This document shows positions 42,335 through 53,269 of a stretch of 64,000 nucleotides of DNA, one piece after another. Numbering within the stretch: the first letter of the stretch is position 1; each line of letters begins with the position of its first letter. The stretch covers positions 11,945,684-12,009,683 of the forward strand of contig OX388328.1 in NCBI GenBank assembly GCA_947579605.1, read 5' to 3'. Position numbers and translations under genes: made by a program. Below the pieces are notes generated by a model that saw only the letters and a list, made by a program, of their open reading frames with translations, searched no databases and had not been told where the DNA came from. Origin of the DNA: Athripsodes cinereus (lineage: Eukaryota > Arthropoda > Insecta > Trichoptera > Leptoceridae).

Positions 42335-42425
42335 TTCTTCAGCAAGGTTATTCTTGACATAATTTAAATACGATCTTAATCTTGTCTTAATCTTAATACT
42401 AGGAATATTATGGTTGTATTATGTG
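42335..42425. repeat. Half copy of the 26.3 kb MITE
   Basis: 'aaggttattcttgacataat', 'aaatacgatcttaatcttgt' and 'cttaat' match its left end. Confidence 0.6.
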
Positions 42426-42565
42426 TTATAACCATAAGAAAATACCTACCAGACCAGTGTAGATATCAATATTGTTCGTCGATTTTTTTTTTAATCTTTG
42501 ATGCTTATTATTTTAAAGCAGGTTCTAGATTAAGTTTTTAAGTAGATACAGACCATTCGTACTAA

Positions 42566-42790
42566 TTGAGATAGTCCCAAAGTAATTAATGTATGAATCT
42601 CGTACTATGGGTACTAACGCGATGATACACATAAATACAATGCACTTAACACTATATATTCATGTAAGTACCAGACCCAGGATAATTTGAGCAAGAGTCA
42701 CTCTTTATTCTGCCCTAGCTGGCAATCGAACCCGGAACCTCGTGACTTAAAGGCAATAACGTTCCCTTTCATCACATCAGTATACTGGTG
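42566..42790 (-). repeat. SINE-1 copy, diverged
   Basis: 'cgggttcgattgccagctag' (minus strand) keeps the B box. 'tagtcccaaagtaatt' is the 3' end. The tRNA-like head is degraded. Confidence 0.7.
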
Positions 42791-42799
42791 GTAAAATCT

Positions 42800-43010
42800 C
42801 GGATTTTCAATCTATGTAGAAACCCATGTTCAATTTCACCTGACCCACTTTCACAATACATAAGGGTGCCTTGTGTATATTTGTTTTTTTTCAGATACAG
42901 ATTCATTTTATTTAAAAAAAAATAGCCTGTTTTTTTACAAATCTTATTTATAATACCTAACGATTGTTTAGTACCTACTTGGAATAGCTTTTTAATAGAA
43001 TTAAAGCAGA
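42800..43010. other. AT-rich spacer
   Basis: No feature seen. Confidence 0.4.
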
Positions 43011-43218
43011 TTTAAAATAAAACACTGTATTACTTCCTTGTGAGCAATATTTAACTCGGAAGCCTTTTAGGTAGACACCCATCATCATTGAGTTTTTATA
43101 AGAAACAAATTACTTAACTTGAGTTTCTAATAAAAACTCGCCGATGATGGGTGTCTACCTAAAACGCCTCTGAGTCAAATATTGTTCATAGTGAAAGTAA
43201 TATATTGTTTTATTTTAA
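43010..43218. repeat. Foldback MITE
   Basis: 'taaaataaaacactgtatta' on the left and 'taatatattgttttatttta' on the right are inverted. So are 'ttttaggtagacacccatca' and 'tgatgggtgtctacctaaaa' further in. The arms are about 85 bp, the loop about 40 bp. Confidence 0.85.
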
Positions 43219-43219
43219 T

Positions 43220-43850
43220 TCTTACTTATGATAATTCTTTCATTTTCATTCTCTCTAAATTCCACGTACGACCTAATTGAGATATTGCCTGTAACATCCC
43301 TTATTAACACCGTCATACATAAGATGTTTATAAACATAACATATTGTAAAACATAATAATAATTTATGATTAATTTTTATTTTCATATATACCTACATTA
43401 CTTTATAATGGAATTATTTCAACTTGATTTGGTGATAAGAGATTACTCGAAACTACTCGCCACGACCAATTCAATAATAAAGCAAAATAGAAAAGAGTTT
43501 TTTGAAATATATTTTTCTTTTCGTATTTTTATAATTTGTACCTACTTAACGGTAGGTAATAAGACAAGACTGAGAAAAAATAATCCACTCTAAACGAGGT
43601 CACATCCTTTAGACAGGTTTTTATTTATTTTATTTATTTTAATAGATACAACAGCTTTAACAATTAATAATACAGTTAATTATTTACATCACCAATTAAA
43701 GTATCTAAACTATGAACAATTTAACAGCACAATATTTCAAAAATAATTATAGGAAGGGGAAGGAAGGGTGAAGGGAATACAACCTAATTCAATGTACAAT
43801 GATATATCACATAATAAATTATTATAAAGATAGGTTTTAGGCAAAAATCA
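43220..43850. other. No gene seen
   Basis: AT-rich. The small frame at 43366-43593 has no domain and AT-driven composition. Confidence 0.4.
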
Positions 43851-43854
43851 ATCA

Positions 43855-44180
43855 ATCAATCATCGCACTCAACGCTCCTTTCGGGAGCACAGGGCAGAAA
43901 CCAGCCTCCTCCATTCAGAGCATCGCTGTGCCAATCGCGTCACCTCTTCCCACGACATTCCCTGCGCTCTATAACGTTGTCATAGGAACGGTGTATTGTG
44001 AAAGAGGGACCCCCAGATCAACGGAATCCTTGCGGACGTAGGAAAAGTGCTCTTTTTGGCCAACTCATTGGGCATTCTCGGAACATGACCCAGCCAGGAC
44101 CATAGTCTCTCCTGTATGGTGGAGATTACAGATCTCTGCTGGGTGCGTCGACGCACGGCATCATTTGTGACATGTAGACA
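43855..44180 (-). mobile_element. LINE family A C-terminus
   Basis: Reverse complement of 40880-41235 with several indels. Begins at the 'catcgcactcaacgctcctt' end. Confidence 0.75.
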
Positions 44181-44540
44181 TCGAGTTCGTCGGTAGCCTG
44201 GAGGTGGAGTCTAAGCCTAGTGAACAGGGTTCGATACCAGTGGGCCTAGTCAAAAGACATGTTACGTTTTCGTTTCGTTTACGTTCAAATGTTGAGGACG
44301 TTGCGAGAACGTGTCAATTTTCATAGCTATTTGTGTATTTTAGCTACGAAAATTGAAGCGTTCTCGCAACCTAGTCTTGTTTGAACGAAAACGAATCGAA
44401 AACTCAACGCTTAAATGTGTTTTGACTAGGCCTACAGGTGCTGGCAAACTCCCCTTTCACGACACAAGCTGTATGCTTAGTGTGAAAGGTGCATATGGTA
44501 GTATTTGAGTTTATGACAAAACCCAGACATATCTTTTTTT
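44180..44540 (+). repeat. SINE-2 copy interrupted by a MITE
   Basis: The head 'gttcgtcggtagcctggagg' and B box 'ggttcgataccag' run to 44242. After a 190-bp insertion the body resumes with 'caggtgctggcaaactcccc' and ends in 'acccagacatatctttttt'. Confidence 0.75.
44243..44432. mobile_element. 190-bp MITE inside SINE-2
   Basis: The ends are 'ggcctagtcaaaagacat' and 'atgtgttttgactaggcc', inverted. Inner arms 'acgttgcgagaacg' and 'cgttctcgcaacct' also pair. A 'cagtg/caggtg' step at the junctions may be a target duplication. Confidence 0.8.
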
Positions 44541-44544
44541 ATAA

Positions 44545-45055
44545 TATATATGTATAATATACCTATGTATAAAATGACATCAAATAAATTCCTTCATAAA
44601 ATTAATACAACAGTAGGTACCTACTACAAAATGTACGACAGCATTCTGTACGGTACGTACATATACAAAATTATAATAATAATTTTGAATTTTGAAAATA
44701 AATTCAAAATGGCCAACGCGCTGCATTTTGAATTTTCAAAGAGCGAATACGTCTATTGCATCATACTTTTATACTCATATCACCTTTGTATGAATGTGTA
44801 GGTATAGGCTTTGCGTTTGGAAAATATTCGAATATATTAAATTTTTGAATTTTAATTGAAATACAGATACCTACCCACCGAAAAGGGAATTTCAACTTTT
44901 TATTTCTTACTTTTTTTCTATTCTATTCTCTCACGCCGCATCCCAAGTGGTGTAGGCAGAGAGAACGGAACGCCATATATGTATTATAGATTTGTCCTTA
45001 CATACTACTTTCGTTTCGTTTACATTCATACTCGTACAACTTCTCATGCACGCAC
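44545..45055. other. No gene seen
   Basis: AT-rich with a few short inverted matches. 44930-44980 shares 'ctctcacgccgcatcccaag' and 'gagagaacg' with 45440-45480 in inverted form, so 44925-45485 may be one inverted-end unit. Confidence 0.4.
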
Positions 45056-45056
45056 G

Positions 45057-45262
45057 TCAATTTCTCTTACTCAACACGCGGCCGGCCTTTAGGATTTGAT
45101 CAACGTGATCATGCCACGTGGTTCTTGGCCGTCCGCGCTTCCTCACACTTCCTCTTTCAGATAAATACATCCTCTTCGTCATTCTTTCATCTTGCATTCG
45201 CTCAACATGTCCAAACCATCGTAACTTATTTACACGCATTCTGTGCGCAACACTCATACTTA
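45057..45262 (-). mobile_element. LINE C-terminus (family with LRWFGHVERMQDERMTK)
   Basis: The minus strand is open and reads MRVNKLRWFGHVERMQDERM, then GSVRKRGRPRTTWHDHVDQI. RTE-like tail. A decayed relative is at 59165-59290. Confidence 0.8.
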
Positions 45263-45489
45263 AAATCTTATAAAGCTATAAAACCATCAAACATAAAATT
45301 TTTAGTTCAGTAATGAGGCATTCCACCAATTCTGAATGTTTTATTGTAGATACTATTTAAAACACAGTGAGAATATTATGTGTGATTAATGTAGAGGAAG
45401 CGAAAGAAGTATGTAAGGATATATCTATATGGCCTTTCGTTCTCTCTGCCTACCCCACCTGGGACACGGCGTGAGGGTATAGTATAGTA

Positions 45490-46570
45490 ATTATTCTACT
45501 ACGTGTGCACCGACACAATAATGTAATATTATAATTTGTTCACGATAATTCCCATTTTGGAAATTCATGATAGACTGTTTTTTTCCAATTAAGTACGATG
45601 GAATATTTCACTATGAAACTATTATAGTTTTAGTACTATGCTATGTTATGAAAGTGATAAGTATATAGTTACATAATTATAAAACGAATGTTTCATATTA
45701 GATTTATTGCGAAAACTGTATTGAACGCGAAACAAACATTTTGTACCTACATAGTTGCGTAGGTAGTTATCTGTCGATACTGGGTTGATTTGGTTGATGC
45801 TTCCAGTAAAACTATTTAGAGTCTTCAATTATTTATTTATCACACAGGTTATAATAATTACAATGCAGGGTAGTTGATTGCAAGTAGAGTTGATTTGAAA
45901 GACGATTGTAAAAGAGAAAGAAATGTAAAAGACAACTGCTTATATTAGCAACAAACAAAGGTAATGTTTCCTACACTACAAAAACGAAAACCTTACCAAG
46001 CTGACAAAACTTCGCCATATTATAATGTTATTTTCATGGATGTATGTAGGTAGGGGATGGAACGTTTATAGTAACTTGTATGAATGACAGCGAAGCCAAA
46101 AAGTGAGGAAGGGAAATCGATGGTGGCCATTTTGTATGAAACACTTTATTTAACATTTGTATGGGCTATGTATGGAGATTATTCACACAGTATCAGAAAA
46201 CATTATATTTACTTCTTAAAATAATTACAATGCCACATAACTTAATGTTTTCATATATTTGATGAAATAGGGAATAGGATGAGTTAATAAAATTGAGTAA
46301 TTCATTTCAAAATCATTCAGTATTTATTTTTAAACATTGTTTTCATATACACACAATATGGAGAGAATGAATGACAATTCAAGGAAAATATAAAAAAAAT
46401 GTACAGAAATTATAGCTAGAAATAAAAACAAATTTTGATAGTTTTATTGAATATATAAAAATAAACAGGAGAAACTGAGTGATTTATAATAATAACAAAA
46501 TGCATTGTAATTAACATACAACAAACTCAAAGCCCTCTGAAGAGCACTAACTTGTTGAGTGACTGGATGT
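45490..46570. other. No gene seen
   Basis: AT-rich. An AATAAA on the minus strand near 46445 may serve the exon ending at 46574. Confidence 0.4.
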
Positions 46571-46573
46571 ATG

Positions 46574-46749
46574 CTATGGTAGGTTGAAGACATGTTGCAC
46601 AGGTGGATTGATGTACGAACTCACATCTATCCTGTCAACTGTTGGTATTATATTGTCAACTGGAGGTATTGAATATTCAGCTACTGGCACCGAACTCTCA
46701 ATTGCTGATGTTGTACTCTCAATTGCAGACAATATTCTGCGATCTTTCT
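46574..46749 (-). CDS. Terminal coding exon of an unplaced gene
   Basis: A strong acceptor (tttttttatgtttcag) at 46750 starts an exon coding for KDRRILSAIESTTSAIESSV, then PVAEYSIPPVDNIIPTVDR and a last 18 residues ending NLP-TAG. Weak repeats (TSAIES/SAIES, PPVDN/PTVDR) suggest a low-complexity tail. It needs a donor in phase 1. The eIF4G-like exon ending at 52931 is in phase 1 and would join without a frameshift, across a 6.2-kb intron that holds a LINE and THAP remnants. That join is inference. Confidence 0.5.
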
Positions 46750-46989
46750 CTGAAACATAAAAAAATACCATATAAGTACTTGTATACGCTGAACCACAAT
46801 AGTAATCCACACTGAGCGACATAAATCAACCAACATTTTAAATTAATTCTACACAATTTTATAATAATGTACATAATATTATTTAGAATAGCTTCACAAA
46901 ACTCTTGAAAATATTTTGCTATGCAGGTTGTATTGTGAGTGTGGCAAGAGTTATTATTTTACACATGTATTATGTATATATATATTTAG

Positions 46990-49432
46990 TTACAATCCAT
47001 TGGATTGGTCTGCAACGAGTTTGGTTTTTCTTCTCCATTCGTCTCTATTCTCAGCCAGTCTTTTTAGCCCTACGTAAGAGCCACAGTTCATGTCTCTCTT
47101 CAGTTGGTCCATATATGCGTCTCTTGATCGGCCTCTGCCATTTGTCCCCTCGGTCTTACCCTCTGCGATGGCGATGAGTAGTCCTGGGTGCCTGATGTTG
47201 TGGCCAATCCAGTTAGCTCGTTGTTGGCTGATTCTCTTAAGGAGTTGCCTTTTTTCGCCTGGTTACCCTGGTTAAGACTTCTTCGTTTTTGACGTGCTCC
47301 GACCAATGGATCTTAAGCATGCGTCTGTAGCACCACATCTCAAAGGCCGCCAACCGTCCGCTTTCACTCTTGCTGATGGTCCATGTCTCACAACCATAAA
47401 GCAGAATGCTCCATACAAAGGCTTTAGTAAGGTTCTTCCTTACGCTTAAGTCGATATTTGGGGATTCCAATATCTTCGATTTTTTGTTGAAGGCAATCCT
47501 TGCCTGGTTTATTCTGCTTACAATTTCTGCTTTGGAGCGTCCATCCTGGTTTATTCTGCTGCCCAGGTACACGAATTCACTTACTTGTTTGATGCTCACT
47601 CCATTTAATGCAATGTTCGCAGTCGCTTCCTCTCTTCCAACGACCATACATTTTGTTTTTTCTTTATTTATTTTCATGTTGTACTTTGACAACAGTATAC
47701 TTTCCAATTTTCCTAAAGCTTCGTTCAGCTCCATCTCGGAGTCTGCGAGCAGTGCTATGTCGTCAGCATATCTTATCATGTCGACCTTTTTCCCATTTAT
47801 TTTTACTCCTGTCCAGTTCTTCATTTCTTCTCTCAGTTCATCAATGGCTCGCTGTATATAGCAGTTAAAGAGAGCTGGCGACATTGAGCATCCTTGTCTT
47901 ACGCCTTGTTCGACCCTTGCTTCTGCACAGCTCTCTCCGCTTTTAATCACAGCCATTTCGTTCTTGTATAAGCTCCAGATTGCTCTTCTATCCTTATAAC
48001 TCATTCCTATCTGGTTGAGGGTGTTAAAAAGTTGTTCCCATTCTACTTTATCGAATGCTTTTTCAAGGTCGATGAATGCTATATATGTGTTTTTATTAAT
48101 TATTATTCTCTTTTCTAGAGTAAGTCTGAGACTCAGGATTGCATCTCTTGTGCCTGTCTCTTTGCGGAATCCAAATTGATCTTCTGAAAGTGTTTCGTTG
48201 ATTTTATTTTCCGCCCTTTTCATTATAATGTTGGTGAGTATCTTAGAAGCGTGTGATATCATGCTTAAGGTTCTGTGTTGTTCACACTTTGTCGTGCCTG
48301 CTTTCTTAGGAAGCGCTCGTATCAGACATTTGGCAAAGTCCTCAGGTATCTCTCCTGTGTTGTATATTTTGCAGACAAGCTTATACAATGTATCAAGCAT
48401 GCCTTTTCCTGCGCATTTAAGCAGCTCTGATGGGATCAGGTCAATACCTGGTGCTTTGCCGTCTTTCAACTTTGCTAATGCAATATCAAATTCACTTCTT
48501 AAGATGTCATCTCCATTATTTTCTACGTCATATTCTGCTTCTAGTGCTTTGCTTTCCTTGACTATGTTCTTTCCTTTGTATAATTGTTCTAGGTATTCTT
48601 TCCATCTATTTACGATCAATTCATCCTCAAACAGCAGTTTGCCGTTTTTATCTTGTATAGCACATCGTGGTTGTGTTTTGTCATTGAAGAAATTCTTTAC
48701 TTCAGAGTATGCGGTTTCAAATTTCCTTTGTTTTATATTCCTGTTAATATTTTTGCATTTTTCTTGCAAATAACATTCCTTTCTCAGCTTGGATTCTCTG
48801 TTAATTTTATTTCTAAGGGCTTTATATTCCTTTTTCCCTTCTTCTGTTTTAGAGTTCTTTAAGTTCCTTCTTTTTTCAATCATTTCTAAAATATCGTCCG
48901 TGATCCATTCTTTCCTAGCTTGCGGCTTTTTTTTCTCTAATACCTCATCTGCCGCTGCGGTTATTTTCTCTTTAATTTTACCCCATACTTTATCTATACT
49001 TTCATTACTCTCAAAATCGCATATCTTAGTTTTTTCGTCGTATTTCTCTTTAACTTCTTTTATTTTTAGCTGTTTTAGGTCCCATCTTTTTGTGGTTCTC
49101 TTCTCGAGCCTTTTGAATTTCAGTATGGTTTCCGCCACAACCATATTATGATCACTATCAATGTCCGGACCTGCAAAGCTCCTGCAATCTTTAATTTGAT
49201 TCCTGTATCTTTGACGTGTAAGAATGTAATCAATCTGTGATCGAAATCTGTCTCCGGGAGATTTCCATGTATAGCGATGTCTATAGTGGTGTTGAAACCA
49301 CGTGTTGGCTATAAACATTTTGTTTTTGGCGCAGAATTCAATGAGACGGCTACCTCTATCATTTCTAGTGCCCAACCCATATGCTCCTACGACTGATCCC
49401 TCCCTTTCTTCCCCTACTACTGCGTTCCAGTT
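46990..49432 (-). mobile_element. RTE-like LINE, endonuclease end to 3' terminus, one frameshift
   Basis: The open frame starts NWNAVVGEEREGSVVGAYGL (endonuclease domain, 5'-truncated at about 49432). It continues through DSDHNMVV (endonuclease SDH), LKDGKAPGIDLIPSELL, FIDLEKAFDKVEWEQLF, GVRQGCSMSPALF and RYADDIALLA (RT catalytic site), then RINQARIAFNKKSKIL and GCETWTISKSESGRLAAFEM. At about 47255 (RRK-KATP-stop) the frame shifts by one. The tail continues in the other frame, QLLKRISQQRANWIGHNIRH ... VADQSNGL with a TAA at 46992-46990. An extra A in the run 'gcgaaaaaaggc' is the likely cause. All RT residues are present. It sits in a host intron. Pieces of the same family are at 58445-58920. 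Confidence 0.88.
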
Positions 49433-49659
49433 ATGTAATTCGCGTATTCGTCGCGTATAAAGTCGCGTATTATGTAATTAGAGATAAATAACTCCAAGTT
49501 TGCAAGGACAGGTGCATGTTATTTCACAGCGTATCTATGATGATCAATGTGTGGCTTTATGTCATCTCTACACACATTCTCTATCTCTAAGCACAAGAGA
49601 AGCTGTGTTACGGAGTAAAAATTAGATATATCTAAATGAATAATATAAAACATACTAAC

Positions 49660-49815
49660 TTGCAACTGAGTGGGAAACCTAGGATATTTTGTAAGAATGA
49701 CGTTTTTCTCCAACCTCGCAGAAAAACGAGATGTTTTTGAACACAAAACACTATGTTTACTTGGTGTCAAATATTGGATAATGTCCAGTTTCTCCTTTCT
49801 GGATCCTTTGGAAAA
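49660..49815 (-). pseudogene. THAP zinc-finger exon 2, frame-damaged
   Basis: The acceptor is tttttgtag, the donor CAA|gttagt. One frame starts FPKDPERRNWTLSN, the classic THAP core, and stops. A second frame, open through the whole exon, has TPSKHSVLCSK, the next THAP motif. The two motifs therefore lie in different frames, which shows an indel between them and the loss of about eight to ten residues. The exon as a whole is still open in the second frame (52 codons, joinable in phase 0 to exon 1). Either it decayed or it was rescued by a compensating shift. Confidence 0.6.
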
Positions 49816-50118
49816 CTACAAAAAATGATTTTGTTTATAAAAATGCTATAATATCATTAACCTGATCAGATTTGTATGCATGAAACATTTCATTCTAACG
49901 GGTAAAAAAACCAAACATCAGATTGTAGGTTCTTTGTATTGTCAGATGACAGAATGGAAAACAAGTTACATGTGTACATATAGGAGAATAAGGACAGATA
50001 ATTACATAGAACGTTTATAACATTATTATGGTCATTTATAAGTATACGAATTATAATATAAACGACTTTAAAATCGCAATATATAGTAAGATAAAAACTA
50101 CAATAGAAAACAACTTAC

Positions 50119-50196
50119 CGAAAATATGACAATCCTGTTTCCTGCGAAAGTTGGATTGGATTTATAACCACAACCATTTATAGCGCACATCACCAT
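50119..50196 (-). pseudogene. THAP zinc-finger exon 1
   Basis: ATG at 50196-50194, then MVMCAINGCGYKSNPTFAGN and RIVIFS|gtaagt. The C-x4-C at the N-terminus and the hydrophobic 'IVIFS' before the FPKDPERR motif fit the start of a THAP domain (C2CH zinc-binding DNA-binding module found in P-element transposases and host regulators). The spacing to exon 2 is 303 bp. The gene body after the domain is not recognised. Confidence 0.6.
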
Positions 50197-50199
50197 GTT

Positions 50200-50940
50200 A
50201 ATCATAAGTCCTATTCTTCTAGATATAAAAACAAAAACCGATATGAAAAATTCAACTGATGTGCAAAAACTTGATACATTTTTAACCTTTCCCTTACGGC
50301 CGCAAAAAAATCCACGCGCTCCGGTGATGTACACTCAGTGTACATTATTGAATTACTTGTTTTTTTAGTCATAAAAATGGAATATTTTACATTTTTTTGC
50401 TTTTACCAGCAATTATAAAGATTGTATCTACATATAAATGTGAATATATGTATCAAATATTATATTATAAGGACTGAAAAATGGAAAAAAACATCGGAAC
50501 ATGCAAAATAATGATCGTCATAAATTTGAGTAACAATCCACACGTCCATCCGGCGTCTAGAACAGCAGCAAACTAATGAAAGAATGAGACGACACGAGTG
50601 CAGTGCGTAATGATCTACTGCGCAGCGTTCTTCAACGGATAATATTTGCGACAACGACAAGGTGTTTCAAATAAAATATAATATTTTATATATGCGACAT
50701 GAAATTAATATTAAATTTATTATTAAATTACACAATCAGTTAGAAATATGATCACATGTAATAAATACGGTATTTAATGTACATGTACTTAAAATTATTA
50801 TTTTTTATAACAGAATTAAAAATAAACATAATACGATATAACCGTGAACATTTTTGAACATACATAATGCTTAGATACGAAGTTATTAATCAAGAGGTAA
50901 ATAAAACCTAATAAATATTATTGATCTTATGCATACCTAC
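50200..50940. other. No further gene seen
   Basis: 50285-50345 and 50540-50620 are GC-richer than the surroundings and may include a promoter or 5' region of the THAP sequence. No domain. Confidence 0.35.

Positions 50941-50942
<2 letters not shown>

Positions 50943-50972
<30 letters not shown>
50943..50972 (+). repeat. Poly-T tract
   Basis: A run of about 30 T, next to a SINE-1 fragment on the minus strand. Could be a reverse-oriented A-tail. Confidence 0.8.
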
Positions 50973-50976
<4 letters not shown>

Positions 50977-50994
50977 CGTGTAGACAATTCACAC

Positions 50995-51080
50995 AGACCG
51001 AGCTAGTCCCAAACTAAGATATGAATCTTGTATTATGGGTACTTACACGGCGATACACATATACAATGCACTAAACACTA
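50995..51080 (-). repeat. SINE-1 3' fragment
   Basis: 'ccgagctagtcccaaactaa' and 'cttgtattatgggtacttac' match the SINE-1 3' end. Confidence 0.7.
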
Positions 51081-52270
51081 AAAACTTAATGATAAAATAT
51101 GTCAATCTCTAAAAGTCAACAGAATAATATGGATGTACCTAACTAAACATTATCATACACAAGTAAGAAAACAAAATTATAAACAAGTAAGTACATAAAT
51201 AATTCATAAGTTTCGCACATCAATATTATTGTGTAAGTGCCTACCTAAATGGAAATAAAATATTTTAATTTAAAATAACATAAAATATATTATCAATGAG
51301 CGCAATGTAGCAAAAAAATAAAATAAAACAACAATGGAAATATTTTTGATAAAATAACAAATAAATAAATAAAAAAATATTCCTTACACAAGCATTAGGA
51401 TGCTTAAAAAGAGTGGAGTATATTGTCTAAAATGTGTTAATATGTGAAATGTTGATTTATGATTACATGTTTAAAATTTAAATAACATTAAAAGTAAATA
51501 AATATTTATCGGAATTAGGGATCACAAATACTTTATTATCACTCTGTAGACAACACTAACATACCAAGGATACGAAATGACTCACGCACACAGCTAATGT
51601 GTCGCCAGGAGTACAACGAAGATGAGCCGCGGTGTCAAAATGTTGTACTAAAAATTACATACCTAAAATACAGTTTGAGTCGATCATAGCGCCAGGATTA
51701 TTCATCATGTTCATTAAAGTATGTTATACACATTTTCGCGCCATAAATACAAATATGCATACGACAAATTTTCGCCGGATTCAACTACAAAATATTTTAT
51801 TGTGTCGCAACCAATAAATATTTTTATTTCGCGATTCTTTTATTCAATTAACAAATATATGACGGAGGATTAGCTAAAATATCATAAATGGGATTAGCGT
51901 ATTTACGAAGATATTCACACAATAAGGGGCAATGTCAACGTAGTGTACATCACAGGACAGCGAAAGTTAAAACAACTAAACATACAAGGGTTGGTTCACG
52001 GGAACATAAATGTCACTCGATGTCGAGCTACCTGAACGACCATGAAGTTGCAGTGAGTGGTGAATATAACCCCGGATAATCGTGAATAACTTAGAGCGTT
52101 TTTATGACCCAAATGTCATCATAATGGCGCCATTATTTGTTACGTCTTGTTTTTATTATTATTTTATATTGCTTTCATAACTTTTAAAATTATTTTTGTT
52201 ATTTTGGATTTACTTGTTGTTATAATTTCTTAAATTTGTCAACGTGTAAAAGACGTAAACAATACTAATA
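51080..52270. other. No gene seen
   Basis: AT-rich to 51540, then mixed. I looked for a next eIF4G exon here on the minus strand and found none. Confidence 0.45.
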
Positions 52271-52271
52271 C

Positions 52272-52512
52272 TACTATACCATCACGGCATATCCCACAAG
52301 TGGGGTAACCAGCAGACCAGCTGCATGTAAGAAACATTCAAGCTGTCCTCTTCGTGCCAATATAAAATCAAGATATTCAGGATGGGTGGCAAACCTCATC
52401 GCTGAATTTAAGATGTACAATGTCTTAATTTTTTCGAATACCTGCCTTTTACAGGACACTCGAAAACTTAAGGAGAAGAGTGGGAGACCAATTCTTTACC
52501 GGGTGCTCCACA
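52272..52512 (+). repeat. R270 repeat, best copy
   Basis: Contains in order 'ccatcacggcatatcccaca', 'ggggtaaccagcagaccagc', 'tcctcttcgtgccaatataa', 'gatgggtggcaaacctcatc', 'cttttacaggacactcgaaa' and 'ttaccgggtgctccac'. Confidence 0.8.
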
Positions 52513-52519
52513 TATTGTG

Positions 52520-52925
52520 TGCTATCTTCAATTTATTTTCTACCAATAAGGTAATTGATTGAAAGTTTAAATATTCTTGCCATATTTATTGAATGTAATA
52601 AATATGAAATGAAGTAAAAAATATTCAACAATTATTGTATCATGCATATAAAAAACTGAAATTCATGCCAATATTGTCGATGAAATAACTAAAATATCGT
52701 CTTTAAATTCAAACCATTATAGATAAATTATTCACATTTCAATTCCAAAAAGTAAACAGAAACATTATGTATAAAACCCACAAACTCTCACTTCAAAGCG
52801 GAGTGTGTTGTGATTAACATAACACTTCTGAGCAAGAGATGAAAACCAATTTCTGGCACCCTATTGTATAGAAAAATCAATGTATGCTGGAATTATTTTT
52901 TGTTAGTTTTTAAATCATTCTCATA
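52520..52925. other. No feature seen
   Basis: AT-rich sequence downstream of the eIF4G-like exon donor. Confidence 0.4.
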
Positions 52926-52930
52926 CTTAC

Positions 52931-53202
52931 TCATTGGATGTTCAAGTTTGTGTATTAAACGCTGAATTGCATAGAGACAATTCAATTCTAATTCAGGATT
53001 GTGTTTGTCTCCGATGAATGTGACTAAAAGTGGGTTGTATGTGTTTAATCGCTGTTTGGCTTGAACATAGTCAAATCTCGGTTTTGCATTTTCTGTTGGA
53101 ACTAGTACATATTTATACACAGCCTCAGTCAGAGCTCTGATGAACCAGATTTCCTCTGGATTCTCAATAACATTCTTGATCCATTCTTCAATTTGACGTA
53201 AA
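52931..53202 (-). CDS. eIF4G-type W2 (HEAT) domain exon
   Basis: The acceptor is atatttatag at 53203. The exon is 272 bp with donor CCAATGA|gtaagt. It codes for LRQIEEWIKNVIENPEEIW, FIRALTEAVYKYVLV, a region with YVQAKQRLNTYNPLL, and ELELNCLYAIQRLIHKLEHP. In eIF4G the order WI..n, F[IV]RALM.AV, KAR..LL..Y and ELQ.LYALQ.LV..LE.P is the N-terminal half of the C-terminal W2 domain, which binds Mnk-type kinases in the animal proteins. The second half (MFFD.LYDE) is not found. The frame is intact and both splice sites are good. This is either part of a full translation-initiation gene whose other exons I cannot see, or a shortened paralogue ending in the exon at 46574-46749. Phase in is 2, phase out 1. 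Confidence 0.65.
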
Positions 53203-53269
53203 CTATAAATATATTTAAATAAATAAATATTTTTATTATTTGACTGGCGCCTTTTTATAGTAGCATTCA

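Noticed and set aside
47406..49151. Several plus-strand frames of 70-190 codons rich in Ser/Phe
   Set aside because: Antisense shadows of the LINE polymerase.
51888..52079. 63-codon plus-strand frame
   Set aside because: No homology-like pattern, no splice or promoter context.
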